Assembly: GCA_002937455.1 (NCBI GenBank)
Contig: PTJZ01000010.1
Coordinates: 84,788-148,787, forward strand
Origin: Alphaproteobacteria bacterium MarineAlpha11_Bin1
GTDB lineage: Bacteria > Pseudomonadota > Alphaproteobacteria > MPNO01 > UBA830
Reading direction: 5' to 3'
DNA length: 64,000 nucleotides
Shown: piece by piece, positions 42,977 to 52,679 of the stretch
How positions within the stretch are numbered: position 1 is the first letter of the stretch
How the letters are laid out: each line of letters opens with the position of its first letter
Position numbers and translations under genes: made by a program
Notes under the pieces: model-generated
Seen by the model: only the letters and a program-made list of their open reading frames with translations
The model's database searches: none
Told to the model about the DNA's origin: nothing

Positions 42977-45394
42977 ATGAAAATCGAGATTATCGGCGGC
43001 GGACCAGCGGGGCTTTATTTCTCACTTCTTATGAAGAAGGCCGATCCGTCCCATCAAATCAAGATTTACGAACAGAACCAGGCGGATGACACATTTGGTT
43101 TTGGTGTGGTTTTCTCCGCGGAAACACTGGGGCATTTCCGAGACTATGACCAGGTGTCGTATGACCGTATTCGTCGAACGTTTGCCTACTGGGACGACAT
43201 CGTTACCTATTACAAGGGGTCGAAAATCGCAATAGGAGGTAACGGGTTCTGTGGCATGTCGCGTAAGGACATGTTGCTGATACTGCAGGACTGTTGTCGC
43301 GAGGTCGGGATAGAGATGGAGTTCCAACGGGAGATCACCTCGCTCCAAGAGCTGAATTCGGACGCGGATATTATTCTCGCTGCTAACGGCATCAATTCGT
43401 GGGTGCGCGATGAATTTGTCGATCATTTCAAGCCGAGATTCGACTGGCGGCCAAACAAGTTTGTATGGCTCGGGTCAACCAAACCGCTTCCAGCTTTCAC
43501 CTTTGACTTCCGCGAAAATGACGCCGGCATCTGGAATCTCCATGCCTATCAGTACAACAGCGAAATGAGCACCATGATTGTCGAAACCACAGAGGAAGCG
43601 TGGAGGAAGGCAGGTATGGAGAATGCGACAGAGGAAGAAACTGTCGCTTATGTCTCAGACCTTTATAAAGATCTCCTCGACGGCCATCCGATCATCACTA
43701 ATCGGTCTGTTTGGCGGAATTTCCCGATGATTAGGTGCGAGACTTGGGTCAAGGATAACCTGGTAATTATGGGAGACTGTGCTCACACGGCGCATTACTC
43801 CATCGGTTCGGGTACTAAGCTCGCTATGGAAGACGCGATTGCTCTATTTGAATGCTGCAAAGCTGAACCGAATCCCCGTAAAGCACTTAAACTTTATGAT
43901 GATAAGCGACGCGACGAAGTTGAGCGGACCCAGCACGCCGCTGATGTCTCCCTGTCTTGGTTTGAGAACGTCCGAAGATATTGGGGAATGGATCCGATCC
44001 AGTTCAACTTCAGCCTGATGTCTCGATCCAAAGCGATTACGTACGATAACTTACGTCTTAGGGATCGGGAGTTCGTTAGGTCCGTCGACAAGGTATTCTC
44101 GGAACAGGTAGCGGAGAAATTCAACGCGCCACAGTTGAAGAAGAGCCACGTACCACCAATGTTTGCGCCGTTGGAACTTCGCGACATGCGTCTGTCGAAC
44201 CGGGTTGTTGTATCTCCAATGTGCCAGTACTGCGCCACTGAGGGCAATCCTGACGACTGGCATTTTAGCCACTACACCAGTAGAGCCATGGGTGGTGCGG
44301 GGCTGGTGTTCACTGAAATGACCTGTATCTCGCCGAATGCACGCATCACTCCCGGTTGTGTGGGCATCTGGACCGATGAACAGGAGACGCAATGGAAGCG
44401 AATCGTCGACTTTGTCCACCACCGCACCGGTGCAAAGATGGCTATGCAAATCGGTCATGCTGGCCGCAAAGGAGCTACTAAGCTTGCTTGGGAAGGTATT
44501 GATCAGCCGCTGGATGAGGGCGCTTGGGAAATTATCGCCGCATCGCCTCTACCCTATCTGTCTAATTCGGCGGTGCCTCGCGAAATGACCCGTGATGATA
44601 TGGACCGGGTCAAATCAGAATTTGTGGCTGGTTTCGAGCGCGCAGCGCGGGCCGGTTTTGATATGGCTGAGCTACATTGCGCCCACGGCTATGTACTAGC
44701 TACATTTCTATCACCATTTACTAACCGGCGGACCGATGAATATGGGGGGTCCCTTCCAAATCGTCTGCGATATCCGCTGGAGGTATTCGATGCTTGTCGG
44801 GCCGTTTGGCCTGAAGAGCGCCCGATGTCGGTCCGGATTTCAGCGACTGACTGGGTTGAAGGTGGAACCACTTCCGAGGATGCCGTTGAGTTCGCTAAAG
44901 CCTTCAAAGCGCGAGGTTGTGATCTGATCAACGTCTCGACAGGCCAGACTGATTCGTCCGAGAAACCGGTATATGGACGCATGTTTCAGGTACCGTTCTC
45001 GGAGCAAATTCGTATCGAGGCTGATATCTCGACAATGGTAGCGGGTAACATATTCGATTGGGATCAGGTCAACACTATTGTAGGTTCTGGCCGCAGCGAT
45101 CTAGTAGCCTTGGCGCGTACCCATCTTTACAATCCTTACTTCACGCAACAGGCCGCAGCTTATTACGGGGTCGAAGACATTGTCTGGCCTGACCAATATA
45201 TGTCAGCGAAGTTCGCAGCTTTTAGACAGTACGAGCGGAACCGTCTACAGATGGAGGAATTGCGCGAACAAGCTAAGCCCGACAACGAGGAGGGTAAGAC
45301 GGGCGGCTTCGACATCAATAAGGTCTCTGAGTGGGAGATGAAGGGTGCAGCGGTTGGAGCAGCTGGAGGATCGCGTACCGAAGCGGCAGAATAA
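42977..45394 (+). CDS. Fused aryl-CoA monooxygenase/reductase (2-aminobenzoyl-CoA or salicylyl-CoA type)
   Basis: A 805-residue two-domain flavoprotein. Residues 1-380 are an FAD monooxygenase: EIIGGGPAGLYFSLLM at the start and NLVIMGDCAHTAHYSIGSGT with the second FAD motif near 263. Residues 400-770 are an Old Yellow Enzyme: VSPMCQYCATEGN, MQIGHAGRKGATKL, AELHCAHGYVLATFLSPFTN, YGGSLPNRLR. This fusion is the architecture of 2-aminobenzoyl-CoA monooxygenase/reductase, which hydroxylates and then reduces the aromatic ring, and of proteins named salicylyl-CoA 5-hydroxylase. The ATG at 42977 is preferred to a TTG at 42962 because GGAG precedes it and the protein then starts MKIEI. The aryl-CoA ligase needed upstream is at 46306. 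Which acid is the substrate is not settled by sequence. Confidence 0.92.
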   Translation: MKIEIIGGGPAGLYFSLLMKKADPSHQIKIYEQNQADDTFGFGVVFSAETLGHFRDYDQVSYDRIRRTFAYWDDIVTYYKGSKIAIGGNGFCGMSRKDMLLILQDCCREVGIEMEFQREITSLQELNSDADIILAANGINSWVRDEFVDHFKPRFDWRPNKFVWLGSTKPLPAFTFDFRENDAGIWNLHAYQYNSEMSTMIVETTEEAWRKAGMENATEEETVAYVSDLYKDLLDGHPIITNRSVWRNFPMIRCETWVKDNLVIMGDCAHTAHYSIGSGTKLAMEDAIALFECCKAEPNPRKALKLYDDKRRDEVERTQHAADVSLSWFENVRRYWGMDPIQFNFSLMSRSKAITYDNLRLRDREFVRSVDKVFSEQVAEKFNAPQLKKSHVPPMFAPLELRDMRLSNRVVVSPMCQYCATEGNPDDWHFSHYTSRAMGGAGLVFTEMTCISPNARITPGCVGIWTDEQETQWKRIVDFVHHRTGAKMAMQIGHAGRKGATKLAWEGIDQPLDEGAWEIIAASPLPYLSNSAVPREMTRDDMDRVKSEFVAGFERAARAGFDMAELHCAHGYVLATFLSPFTNRRTDEYGGSLPNRLRYPLEVFDACRAVWPEERPMSVRISATDWVEGGTTSEDAVEFAKAFKARGCDLINVSTGQTDSSEKPVYGRMFQVPFSEQIRIEADISTMVAGNIFDWDQVNTIVGSGRSDLVALARTHLYNPYFTQQAAAYYGVEDIVWPDQYMSAKFAAFRQYERNRLQMEELREQAKPDNEEGKTGGFDINKVSEWEMKGAAVGAAGGSRTEAAE

Positions 45395-45515
45395 CTCTTC
45401 TGCCTGCCGGTCACCTTAAATACATGCTCAAGTAAATGGACTTCAATCGCCACCTCGGCCCCCCTCCGCGCTCGGGATGCGGTATTGCGCACCTTTATTA
45501 TGGGAGATCCTGAAA

Positions 45516-46226
45516 ATGACTATTAAACTTTATGAACTTCTCGGCCATGAGGACCGTCTCTACAGTCAGTTTTCGTGGCGCGCAAAAATGGCGCTGAAAC
45601 ACAAGGGTCTGGAATTCGATCAGTTACCGCTGTTATTAACAGACAAGGAATCGATTGCCTTCGCCGACGCGAAGAGTGTACCCGTGATGGTTGATGGGGA
45701 GGTGGTTAAAGTCGATTCTTGGGATATCGCGGTCTATCTCGATGCGCGCTATCCTGACACACCGAGCCTTTTGGGTGGGCCGATCGGCGAAGGCGTAACC
45801 CGGATGATCAATTCGTGGTGCGACCGAGTGGTTAACTTAGCACTTGGGCCTCTGATCGCTCGCGATGTGCTTGACGCCGCGCATATGGAGGATCGTGATT
45901 ATTTCCGGGAATCAATGGAGAAAATTTACAAGCGAAGCCTGGAGGAAGTACAGGAGGGACGTGAGGGGCGGGTTGTAAATCTTTATCGGACCCTCGATCC
46001 CATTCGTACTTCATTGCGAAAGGGGCAGTTGTTTATTTGCGGCGACCAGCCGGCATATGCCGACTATGTGGTGTTTTCCCAGTTCCAGTGGGCTCGTGTC
46101 ACGAGCCCGTTCCAACTTCTAGGCGCGGATGATCCTGTCTATGCTTGGCGGGAACGCATGCTTGATCTCTTCGGCAGTTTTGCGCGTGACACGGTTTGTT
46201 ATGAGGTTTCGGAGAGGGAACCTTAG
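45516..46226 (+). CDS. Glutathione S-transferase resembling beta-etherase LigE
   Basis: A 236-residue GST with a thioredoxin-like domain then an all-helical domain. Phrase order follows the LigE-type beta-aryl etherases: SWRAKMALKHKGLEFDQLP near residue 19, SVPVMVDGEVVKVDSWDIAV, YLDARYPDTPSLLGGP, SLEEVQEGREGRV, then CGDQPAYADYVVF and LGADDPVYAWRERMLDLF. Characterised LigE has the same successive phrases (ALKHKG, VPVIVDDGEWVLDSW, YLDEKYPDRP, EDVQAGRED, GGDQPNFADY). LigE cleaves lignin beta-aryl ethers with glutathione. The ATG at 45516 has GGGAG before it. It follows the fused aryl-CoA enzyme by 120 bases. Isomerisation of a ring-cleavage product is an alternative job. Confidence 0.85.
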   Translation: MTIKLYELLGHEDRLYSQFSWRAKMALKHKGLEFDQLPLLLTDKESIAFADAKSVPVMVDGEVVKVDSWDIAVYLDARYPDTPSLLGGPIGEGVTRMINSWCDRVVNLALGPLIARDVLDAAHMEDRDYFRESMEKIYKRSLEEVQEGREGRVVNLYRTLDPIRTSLRKGQLFICGDQPAYADYVVFSQFQWARVTSPFQLLGADDPVYAWRERMLDLFGSFARDTVCYEVSEREP

Positions 46227-46305
46227 ACCGGAAATACGATGGTTGAGTGTTAGTTGTTTTTTTCCAATCTTTGTATCACTCTGAAACTAACCTTTTTTAT
46301 CGTGT

Positions 46306-47964
46306 TTAGCAGACGGCTTGTTCTCTATCGCGGAGCCTAAACCGCTGGAGTTTCCCTGTCTCGGTCTTGGGTAGTTCGTCGACAAACTCAATTTCACGGG
46401 GATATTTATATGGCGCAATTTCATTCTTAACGTATTCTTGAAGGATTTTCTCGGTTTCAGCGCCAGCATCGAAACCACCGCGCAGGACGACAAAAGCCTT
46501 CACTATATTTGTCCGCTTCTCGTCTGGTTTTCCTATGACTGCACACTCCGCCACAGCTCGATGATCCAGTAAGGCATTTTCGACCTCAGGTCCGGAGATG
46601 TTATAACCGGCAGAAATTATCATGTCGTCGGCGCGGGCGATGTATTTGAAGTAACCGTCTTCATCCATCTCGTATATATCACCAGGATAGTTCCATCCGT
46701 TCTTTACATAGACCCCCTGGCGCTCGTCAGCGAGATATCGGCACCCTGTCGGCCCCTGCACAGCCAGAAGACCGGGTGTATTCGGTGGCAGTTCGTTGCC
46801 GTCTTGGTCAACTATCTTGGCGCGGTAGCCGGGAATTGCTTTACCGGTGAAGCCGGAGCGCATTTCCGTGGGGCTAGCTGAAACGAAGATATGGATCATC
46901 TCTGTCGACCCGAGCCCGTCTACAATACGAATTCCGGTAGCATTGAAAAATGCGTCCCATGTCGCTCCTGGAAGAGTTTCACCGGCGGAAACGCATTTTT
47001 TGAGGCTCGAAATATCGTATTTGTCTGCTAAATCTGCAAGTTGTCGGTACATGGTTGGCGCTGTGTACAGACCCGTGATTTTGTATTTCTCGATTGCAAC
47101 CATCATGTCTTCTGGTCCAAGCGGGCCTGGAAAAAACCGCGTCGATGCGCCGAAACGCATCGGGAAGCAGGTCAGACCGCCCAGCCCGAAGGTGAATGCC
47201 AGCGGCGGTGTGCCGGTGAAGATGTCGTGAGATTCTGCCATCGCGAAGGAGCGAGGGAAGCAGTCAGTCATTGCCATGACGTCGCGGTGAAAATGCATCG
47301 TGGCCTTGGGAGAACCGGTGGTACCTGAAGTGAATGCTATGAGCGCCGTGTCGTCGGCAGCTGTATCGCAGTTTTCAAACCCGCCCGTTTTGGCGCTAAG
47401 TGCGTGATCTAGAGAAGTTTCGCCGTCGCCCGTTGCAGTGAAATAAAGGGTACTCTCCAGTTCTGGTGTCAGTTGACAGGTATTCCGCATCTCTTCTGCT
47501 AGCGCAATATCGCACAAAGCGTGCCTAATCTCTGCCTTTTTGACGATATAAACCAGTTCACGGGCGCGTAATAGCTGCATTGTGGTGACGCAAATTCCAC
47601 CTGCTTTCAGGACGGCACACCAGCAGGCTACGAGCATCGGATTATTCGCTGACCGTAGAAGCACTCGATTACCCGGTACCAACCCGTGATCTTCTACCAA
47701 AACCCTTGCGATGCGGTCGGAGATACCGCGAAGCTCATTATAAGTCCAGGTTGTATCTTCATAGTGGACGACCGAGTTTTCGCCAAAGCCTGTCTCGCAC
47801 ATCTGGTCTAGGAGTTCGACGCCGGCGTTTATCCTATCAGGGTAAGATTGTAGGATGGGAAGCGCGTCAAAATCGAACTCCGGCCATTGATCCACGGAGG
47901 GAAGATTATCGGCCGCGAAAGTATCGATGTGGGAAGTAGGTCCGCCTGGAAGATGCTTGCCCAT
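46306..47964 (-). CDS. Aryl-CoA ligase, 2-aminobenzoate/benzoate-CoA ligase family
   Basis: A 552-residue ATP-dependent acid-CoA ligase (ANL superfamily) that activates the aromatic acid as its CoA thioester. ANL motifs in order: AFTSGTTGSPKATMHFHRDV near residue 220, TGLYTAPTMYRQLAD, VSAGETLPGATWDAF, GLGSTEM, NGWNYPGDIYEMDEDGYFKY, AGYNISGPEVEN and the catalytic Lys in LPKTETGKLQRF. It is the last gene of a five-gene minus-strand operon and is four bases from the acyl-CoA dehydrogenase stop. In the Azoarcus anthranilate pathway a ligase of this family feeds the fused monooxygenase. Confidence 0.92.
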   Translation of the reverse strand: MGKHLPGGPTSHIDTFAADNLPSVDQWPEFDFDALPILQSYPDRINAGVELLDQMCETGFGENSVVHYEDTTWTYNELRGISDRIARVLVEDHGLVPGNRVLLRSANNPMLVACWCAVLKAGGICVTTMQLLRARELVYIVKKAEIRHALCDIALAEEMRNTCQLTPELESTLYFTATGDGETSLDHALSAKTGGFENCDTAADDTALIAFTSGTTGSPKATMHFHRDVMAMTDCFPRSFAMAESHDIFTGTPPLAFTFGLGGLTCFPMRFGASTRFFPGPLGPEDMMVAIEKYKITGLYTAPTMYRQLADLADKYDISSLKKCVSAGETLPGATWDAFFNATGIRIVDGLGSTEMIHIFVSASPTEMRSGFTGKAIPGYRAKIVDQDGNELPPNTPGLLAVQGPTGCRYLADERQGVYVKNGWNYPGDIYEMDEDGYFKYIARADDMIISAGYNISGPEVENALLDHRAVAECAVIGKPDEKRTNIVKAFVVLRGGFDAGAETEKILQEYVKNEIAPYKYPREIEFVDELPKTETGKLQRFRLRDREQAVC

Positions 47965-47968
47965 TAAG

Positions 47969-49177
47969 TTATTCCGCCGCCTTCATCGCTTCCTCTGCTT
48001 TTACCGCCGACAGAGCTTCCCCGGCGATAATCAATTTTTGGATCTCGCTGGTGCCTTCGTAAATCCGAAGTGCCCGGATTTCGCGGTACAATCTTTCCAC
48101 AGTAGATCCGACAACGATGCCCATGCCGCCCCAGATCTGCACTGCTTGGTCAATGACTTCTTGGGCCATCTCGGTGGCGTAGAGCTTCGCCATCGCTGCT
48201 TCGCGCGTTACGCGGCCGCCCTGTGTATCCTTTGTCCAGGCAGACCGGTAAACGAGCAACGCCGCCGCATCGATCTTCAGTGCCGCGTCGGCAAGCTTCT
48301 CTTGTATCAATTGGTAATCTGCAATTGGCTTGCCAAATGAGATACGCCGCCGCGCTTGCGCCAAGGCCTCATCATTGGCGCGGCGCGCGAAACCGAGCGC
48401 CGCCGCTCCGACCGTCGAACGGAATACGTCGAGCGACGACATGGCGATTTTGAAACCATCCCCCGGATTGCCGATAAGGTTACTTGCGGGTACTCGGCAG
48501 TCCGTAAACTGGAGCCGACCCAGAGGGTGAGCGGCGATTACGTCGAAGCGTTCCGTTATTTCGAAGCCCGGCATGTTAGCTTCGACGACTATCGCCGACA
48601 GGCCGCTGGCGCCGGGGCTATTCTCAGTGCGGCAAAACACGACGTATTGATCCGCCAGACCCCCGTTTGATATGAGGGTCTTTGCACCATTCAAGATGTA
48701 ATGGTCGCCATCGAGCTTCGCATTTGTCGTCATGGCGGCGACATCGGATCCAGAATCGATCTCCGACAGCGCGAAGGCGGCTATGCGTCTGCCGTTAGAA
48801 ACGTCCGGTAAGTACTTTCTTCGAATTTCCTCCGAACCAAAAAGTGAGATAGGACCAGAGCCAAGCCCTTGCATTACAAACGAAAAGTCGGCCATGCCGG
48901 AATACTGAGCTAGGGTCTCTCGCATCAGACAAAGTGCGCGGACGTCGAGCGATTCGTATTTCCCTCCCCAAGGCGCTGGTACCGAATACTTCAACCAGCC
49001 ACCTGCAGCTAGACGTTTAATTAACTCGCGTGCCAGTGCATCCAGTCCGAGTTCGTCCCTCGGTTCTTCCTCCGATAGTGGCGCGATTTCCCGGTCTGCC
49101 CAAGTACGGAAATCATCTGCCAGCCGCCGATGCGAATCCTCTAAAAAAGGCCAATTAAGATAGCTTTGTTCAGGCAA
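47969..49177 (-). CDS. Acyl-CoA dehydrogenase
   Basis: A 402-residue FAD enzyme that introduces a double bond into acyl-CoA. FAD and substrate motifs: [16 protein letters not shown] near residue 134, [14 protein letters not shown], and the C-terminal [20 protein letters not shown] then YEGTSEIQ, with the catalytic Glu in this last phrase. Length and motifs are normal for true acyl-CoA dehydrogenases, unlike the group D monooxygenases at 8877. It is three bases from the enoyl-CoA hydratase stop. In this operon it likely oxidises a cyclic or ring-derived CoA ester. Confidence 0.92.
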   Translation of the reverse strand: MPEQSYLNWPFLEDSHRRLADDFRTWADREIAPLSEEEPRDELGLDALARELIKRLAAGGWLKYSVPAPWGGKYESLDVRALCLMRETLAQYSGMADFSFVMQGLGSGPISLFGSEEIRRKYLPDVSNGRRIAAFALSEIDSGSDVAAMTTNAKLDGDHYILNGAKTLISNGGLADQYVVFCRTENSPGASGLSAIVVEANMPGFEITERFDVIAAHPLGRLQFTDCRVPASNLIGNPGDGFKIAMSSLDVFRSTVGAAALGFARRANDEALAQARRRISFGKPIADYQLIQEKLADAALKIDAAALLVYRSAWTKDTQGGRVTREAAMAKLYATEMAQEVIDQAVQIWGGMGIVVGSTVERLYREIRALRIYEGTSEIQKLIIAGEALSAVKAEEAMKAAE

Positions 49178-49180
49178 GGT

Positions 49181-49999
49181 TCAGTTCCCTTGAAATACGG
49201 GTTTCTGTTTAGCGACGAAGGCGTCGTAGGCCCTCTGAAAATCACGCGTCTGCATGCAAATCGCCTGTGCTTCGGCCTCGACTGTAATTGCGTCTTCTAT
49301 GCTCATGTTCCATTCCATGTGCAATTGGCGTTTGGTGATGCCATGTGCGAAGGTCGGACCGTCCGCCAAGCGTGCTGCCTGTTTACACGCATCCGCTAAT
49401 GTTTCGCCAGGTGCCGACAAGCCGTTGAAGAAACCCCAGTCGTATGCTTCTTCGCCCGACATAGACCTTCCGGTGTACAGCAGTTCGGAGGCGCGTCCTT
49501 GTCCAATTATGCGGGGTAAAATGGAGCAGGCGCCCATGTCACAGCCTGCGAGTCCCACGCGGGTAAAGAGGAAAGAAATCTTGGCGTCCGCTGTTCCGTA
49601 CCTAAGATCGGACCCCATAGCCAATATGGCGCCCGCACCCGCACATACGCCCTCGACGGCGGCGATTATCGGTTGCGGGCATGCTCGCATGGCCTTAACC
49701 ACATCGCCCGTCATCACGGTAAACTGGAGCAGTTCCTTCATGTCCATATCGAGTAGCGGTCCGATGATTTCGTGTACGTCACCTCCGGAGCAAAAATTCT
49801 CGCCGGCGCCAGTAATTACTATAGTCTTGATATCGTCGACATGCTGTAGGGTCCGAAATGTATCGCGTAATTCTGCGTACGAACCGAAGGTAAGCGGATT
49901 CTTGCGGTCTGGCCGGTTGATCGTAATCGTGGCCACCTTTCCATTGACGGTCCATGCAAAGTGATCGGGGGTCAGGTCGGACCCGCTGATGGTTTTCAT
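49181..49999 (-). CDS. Enoyl-CoA hydratase/isomerase family (49.2 kb)
   Basis: A 272-residue crotonase-fold protein. Oxyanion-hole motifs [13 protein letters not shown] (near residue 66) and [40 protein letters not shown] carries an Asp at the position of the second catalytic Glu. A start at 49999 is strongly supported: GGAGG six bases upstream and an ATGA overlap with the MarR stop. The longer version from 50122 lies inside the MarR gene. Probable role: hydration of the ring-derived enoyl-CoA. Confidence 0.9.
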   Translation of the reverse strand: MKTISGSDLTPDHFAWTVNGKVATITINRPDRKNPLTFGSYAELRDTFRTLQHVDDIKTIVITGAGENFCSGGDVHEIIGPLLDMDMKELLQFTVMTGDVVKAMRACPQPIIAAVEGVCAGAGAILAMGSDLRYGTADAKISFLFTRVGLAGCDMGACSILPRIIGQGRASELLYTGRSMSGEEAYDWGFFNGLSAPGETLADACKQAARLADGPTFAHGITKRQLHMEWNMSIEDAITVEAEAQAICMQTRDFQRAYDAFVAKQKPVFQGN

Positions 50000-50517
50000 T
50001 CGGCTGCCTCCAAGTTGTTTTTTTGTTCGGCGGCGAGGATCGATTTCTTTAAGCGCGCCAGCATGTCGTAAAGTCTTGTTAATTCTTCGGCCGAAAGTTC
50101 CGACATCATATCGGCAACCCATAATTTGTGATTGTCTGCCATCTCTGCAAATGACTTTTTACCTCTGGGTGTCAGAGTCACTCTCTGCACCCTTCGGTCG
50201 TCAGGCGACGGTGTGCGGTCAACCATGCCCTCGCCAGCGAGCCTATCAACCAGACCGGTCACATTACCGTTTGATACCATAAGGCGTTTTGATAGCTCTC
50301 CCATAGACATTGGCCCGTCGTGGCGTTCGAGTTGGGCCAGAATATCGAAGCGGGGTAGGGTGGTTTCTGCCGTCTGTTTAAGGCGCGTACGGACTTCTGC
50401 ATCAAGAAGGTTACTGCAAGTCAGAAGGCGCAGCCAGACGCGAAGTTCCATGCCATCCTGTGTTTGCACACCTGATTCGTAATCCTTTCGTTCAAATACT
50501 ATGTCGTCTGCCTTCAC
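49996..50517 (-). CDS. MarR-family transcriptional regulator (50 kb)
   Basis: A 173-residue winged-helix regulator: [40 protein letters not shown] (recognition helix) and [16 protein letters not shown] (wing). I start it at the GTG at 50517, which overlaps the SDR stop (GTGA); the longer frame from 50610 runs inside the SDR gene. Its overlap with both neighbours shows strict co-expression. It is the obvious candidate to bind the palindromes at 51372 (its own promoter, and ridA) and at 42919 (the fused aryl-CoA enzyme), probably released by an aryl-CoA, as reported for other MarR proteins of CoA-dependent aromatic pathways. Confidence 0.92.
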   Translation of the reverse strand: MKADDIVFERKDYESGVQTQDGMELRVWLRLLTCSNLLDAEVRTRLKQTAETTLPRFDILAQLERHDGPMSMGELSKRLMVSNGNVTGLVDRLAGEGMVDRTPSPDDRRVQRVTLTPRGKKSFAEMADNHKLWVADMMSELSAEELTRLYDMLARLKKSILAAEQKNNLEAAE

Positions 50518-51341
50518 ATCACCTCTCCACCGGCGATTGCGACCGCCTGCCCGGTGATAGAAGCGGAAGACGGAAGTGCCAGCCAAGCAACGGTCTCTGC
50601 CACCTCCCAAGGTTGCACGAGACGCCTCTGCGGGTTCGACGCCGTCAACTCCGCCCGCGCGTCTTCCTTCGAGCGCCCGGTTTTGGCGACGATATTATCG
50701 ATTGTTTCGTGGATCAGGTCCGTTTCTGTATATCCCGGGCAAACCGCGTTGACGGTTATACCTTTGGTCGCCGTTTCCAGTGCCAAAGACCGTGTAAGAC
50801 CAACAACGCCATGTTTTGCGGCGCAATATGCCGAAACATACTCGTATCCAGTTAGCCCCGCGGTTGACGCCACGTTTATGATACGTCCGTAACTTGCTTC
50901 AAGCATGCCGCCGATTGCCTGCTGCGTGCAGAGAAAGGCACCAGTCAGATTAACGCCGATAATAAAATTCCAAAGATCCTGATCCATTTTGTGAAACGGC
51001 GCACTCTTCCCTGATCCTGCATTATTAACCAAAATGGAGACTGCCCCGTTAGCCCGCACGCCAGAATCAAAAGCAGACCTAATTTCTCCAGCGTCAGAAA
51101 CGTTGGCTATTTCAATTTGGACCCTTACATCCGATGCACTCACTATCTCAGCCGCTCTAGCATCCAGTCCGCTGCGATCTCGGCCAATAAGGGTCAGATC
51201 GGCACCTAAATTACCCAATGTTCGGGCAATCGCAGCCCCGATACCCCGAGTAGCTCCTGTCACTAGCGCGTGCTGGCCGGTTAAGGGAGTGCCGGCAATC
51301 CGCCCTTCCGGCGCCTGATGGTTGTGTGTGTCGATGATCAT
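50514..51341 (-). CDS. Short-chain dehydrogenase/reductase (50.5 kb)
   Basis: A 275-residue SDR with an N-terminal 20-residue extension (MIIDTHNHQAPEGRIAG). Cofactor motif LVTGATRGIGAAIART; NNAGSGKSAPF; catalytic Ser in NVASTAGLTGYEYVS; Tyr-Lys in YCAAKHGVVGLTR; PGYTETDLI. Its last codons overlap the MarR start. It is the first gene of the operon, so the promoter is just upstream near the shared palindrome. Likely the 3-hydroxyacyl-CoA dehydrogenase step of the same pathway. Confidence 0.9.
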   Translation of the reverse strand: MIIDTHNHQAPEGRIAGTPLTGQHALVTGATRGIGAAIARTLGNLGADLTLIGRDRSGLDARAAEIVSASDVRVQIEIANVSDAGEIRSAFDSGVRANGAVSILVNNAGSGKSAPFHKMDQDLWNFIIGVNLTGAFLCTQQAIGGMLEASYGRIINVASTAGLTGYEYVSAYCAAKHGVVGLTRSLALETATKGITVNAVCPGYTETDLIHETIDNIVAKTGRSKEDARAELTASNPQRRLVQPWEVAETVAWLALPSSASITGQAVAIAGGEVM

Positions 51342-51371
51342 TAACCTTTAACTAAGCGTTGATCTGACATT

Positions 51372-51387
51372 GTTTTAAGCCTAAAAC
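51372..51387. promoter_or_regulatory. Divergent operator shared with the palindrome at 42919
   Basis: GTTTTA-AGCC-TAAAAC, six-base arms that are exact reverse complements, 16 bases in all. It lies between the divergent starts of the SDR operon (51341) and ridA (51433). The core TTTTA-N4-TAAAA is identical in form to the centre of the palindrome at 42919, arguing for one regulator. Confidence 0.55.
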
Positions 51388-51432
51388 TTTCCGTGTTCGC
51401 TCGCAAGCGGCGTTCTTCGGAAAAGATATCTT

Positions 51433-51825
51433 ATGCAGCAACTAAATCCACCGGGTTGGAAAAGGGCGAAGGGATACTCAAATGGTATTTCAGCTCAGGG
51501 GCGCTTCGTTTTTGTTGCCGGCATGGTGGGTTGGAACACCGAGGAGAAATTTGAAACTGATGACTTTGTCGCACAGTTTCGGCAGGCTCTCATTAATACT
51601 ATTGAGGTAATGCACGCGGGAAATGCAGGCCCAGAACACATTTGCCGTATGACGATGTATTTTACTGATAAGCAGGAATATCTGGCCCGTCTTGTCGAGG
51701 TAGGCCAGGCTTATCGTGATGTAATTGGTAAGAACTTTCCGGCGATGGCAGCGGTTCAGGTGGTTTCCCTCATGGAAGATGAAGCTAAGGTTGAAATTGA
51801 GACTACGGCCGTCGTGCCGGTTTAG
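51433..51825 (+). CDS. RidA family enamine/imine deaminase
   Basis: A 130-residue trimeric YjgF/RidA protein: GWKRAKGYSNGISAQGRFVFVAGMVG, then GPEHICRMTMYFTDKQEYL and NFPAMAAVQVVSL. These proteins hydrolyse reactive enamines and imines to ketones and ammonia. Next to a pathway that might process 2-aminobenzoyl-CoA, whose reduced product is an enamine, RidA makes sense as the deaminating step and supports anthranilate over salicylate as the substrate (inference). The usual catalytic Arg could not be assigned with confidence. It is divergent from the SDR operon and shares its operator region. Confidence 0.9.
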   Translation: MQQLNPPGWKRAKGYSNGISAQGRFVFVAGMVGWNTEEKFETDDFVAQFRQALINTIEVMHAGNAGPEHICRMTMYFTDKQEYLARLVEVGQAYRDVIGKNFPAMAAVQVVSLMEDEAKVEIETTAVVPV

Positions 51826-52026
51826 GCGATGGAATACCGTCTCAATCCTGATCGAAGTGGTAATTCTCGACGATCGCCTTGTGCCCAACACTCGATTATT
51901 TCAGTTACACTCTTGGATTTGTTAGCTAGGACGGCCTAGTTCTTCCACTATGTCAGTAGACAAATCGTCTGCTAGGATACAACTCCGTTATCATCTACAA
52001 ACTGAATTTATCATCGGAGGAACTTA

Positions 52027-52536
52027 ATGACGACCGAACGCGCTGTACTTGCAGGAGGTTGCTTTTGGGGCATGCAGGACTTGATCCGTAAATTGCCAGG
52101 CGTAGAAGCAACTCGTGTAGGATATACTGGTGGGGAGGTACAAAATGCAACATATCGTGACCACGGTACACACGCCGAGGGCATCGAAATTTTCTTTGAT
52201 TCATCTATTATAACGTACCGAGACCTGCTTGAATTTTTTTTTCAGATTCATGATCCAACAACGTTAAATCGGCAGGGTAATGACCTCGGCCCTAGCTATC
52301 GATCCGCCATTTACTACAACGATGATTTTCAACGGCAAGTAGCAGACCAAGTTATTAACGATGTAAATGCATCGGGCTTATGGCCTGGTAACGTAGTCAC
52401 AGAGGTAGAGTCAGTTGGAGAATTTTGGGAGGCGGAACCGGAGCACCAAGACTATCTTGAACGTATCCCGAATGGCTACACCTGCCATTTTATCCGGCCG
52501 GACTGGAAGTTGCCCCAGCGCGATGCGGCAGAGTAA
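52027..52536 (+). CDS. msrA: Peptide-methionine (S)-S-oxide reductase MsrA
   Basis: Repairs oxidised methionine in proteins. The N-terminal [17 protein letters not shown] gives the catalytic Cys12 in [25 protein letters not shown] and [16 protein letters not shown] follow in the family order. Length of 169 residues is normal. Excellent ribosome site (GGAGGA) before the ATG. It is housekeeping-like and not linked to the neighbouring catabolic genes. Confidence 0.95.
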   Translation: MTTERAVLAGGCFWGMQDLIRKLPGVEATRVGYTGGEVQNATYRDHGTHAEGIEIFFDSSIITYRDLLEFFFQIHDPTTLNRQGNDLGPSYRSAIYYNDDFQRQVADQVINDVNASGLWPGNVVTEVESVGEFWEAEPEHQDYLERIPNGYTCHFIRPDWKLPQRDAAE

Positions 52537-52679
52537 AATGGATTGATCGGTTGGAAGCGACTTATTTATTAGGGTCAGTATGGTAAACCCAAATTACAAA
52601 GTTCTGTGTATTCCTGTGGTTGAGTTAAGCATTATCAGATGCTGGTAATATTGATAGATCTCTCGGACATTTACTAATT

